From Novosphingobium guangzhouense (GTDB lineage: Bacteria; Pseudomonadota; Alphaproteobacteria; Sphingomonadales; Sphingomonadaceae): DNA of 64,000 bases. The notes beneath the pieces are model-generated. The model was given only the letters and a program-made list of their open reading frames with translations. It made no database searches and was not told the DNA's origin. The position numbers were made by a program, and so were the translations under genes. How positions within the stretch are numbered: position 1 is the stretch's first letter; each line of letters starts with the position of its first letter. The stretch is taken from contig NZ_LYMM01000032.1 of NCBI RefSeq assembly GCF_002896965.1, forward strand, positions 17,366 to 81,365, in the 5' to 3' direction. Shown here in pieces: positions 63,959-64,000 of the stretch.

Positions 63959-64000
<42 letters not shown>

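Overview
The window is ordinary core chromosome of a GC-rich alphaproteobacterium, most likely a sphingomonad (Novosphingobium/Sphingobium-like). The evidence is the gene content: an aa3-type cox operon with ctaB/ctaG, a plant-type glutamate-cysteine ligase next to rsmE, a SMC-DsbA-DsbA-DUF721//MutY block, DUF1489 and DUF4169 proteins, and the CTTCGACAAGCTCAG inverted repeat. Genus is inferred from family resemblance only. About 73 protein genes and one tRNA are supported. I saw no rRNA, CRISPR array, prophage, transposase, integrase or toxin-antitoxin pair. No gap between genes exceeds about 300 bases; the longer gaps hold promoters, hairpins or short repeats.

Layout. 1-8 kb: a cut-off hydrolase, a TlpA-like thioredoxin divergent from argH, then argH / small lipoprotein / lysA / siroheme-synthase-like gene, converging on a reverse-strand group ruvX, DUF3089 hydrolase, lepB, acpS, pdxJ, pyrE. 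9-15 kb: the cytochrome c oxidase operon (coxB, coxA, ctaB, a 46-residue membrane protein, ctaG, coxC), a strong terminator, then a SURF1 homologue. 15-20 kb: thrC with a methyltransferase, and a tightly coupled folB / SDR-like fragment / moaA / moaD / moaE cluster. 20-27 kb: small membrane and hypothetical proteins, a pirin-nitroreductase pair divergent from a LysR regulator, ygfZ, and two paralogous acetyltransferases. 27-34 kb: rplU-rpmA, a lipoprotein, a dihydroorotase-like enzyme, rarD, a glycine-zipper protein, another lipoprotein and astD. 34-45 kb: SelO, a hydrolase, a glycosyltransferase, a YfgM-like protein with bamB, an isoprenylcysteine-methyltransferase-like protein, gshA, rsmE, ubiA. 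45-55 kb: a VOC protein and soxR around a clear SoxR box, smc, two DsbA-like proteins, a DUF721 protein, mutY, a serine hydrolase and nudC. 55-64 kb: small DUF genes, mgtE, a cyclophilin, an L,D-transpeptidase, a HerA-like ATPase, tRNA-Leu(GAG), and a two-component system.

How the genes work together. Respiratory genes dominate the left third: oxidase subunits, haem o synthesis, Cu insertion and SURF1 assembly form one module. Envelope biogenesis recurs (lepB, BamB and its YfgM-like partner, lipoproteins, L,D-transpeptidase, periplasmic thiol proteins). Biosynthesis covers arginine, lysine, threonine, pyridoxal, pyrimidine, molybdopterin, folate, ubiquinone and glutathione. Redox stress handling appears as soxR/VOC, pirin/nitroreductase, gshA and SelO.

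No large new system stands out. The best leads are small: a SoxR box placed to drive the VOC gene, a decayed methyltransferase half in the siroheme enzyme, an SDR-like fragment wired into the moa operon, a dihydroorotase lacking the first metal-site His, the cox microprotein, and tandem repeats that carry stop codons. The last ~42 bases are a homopolymer G run, probably a sequencing or assembly artefact.
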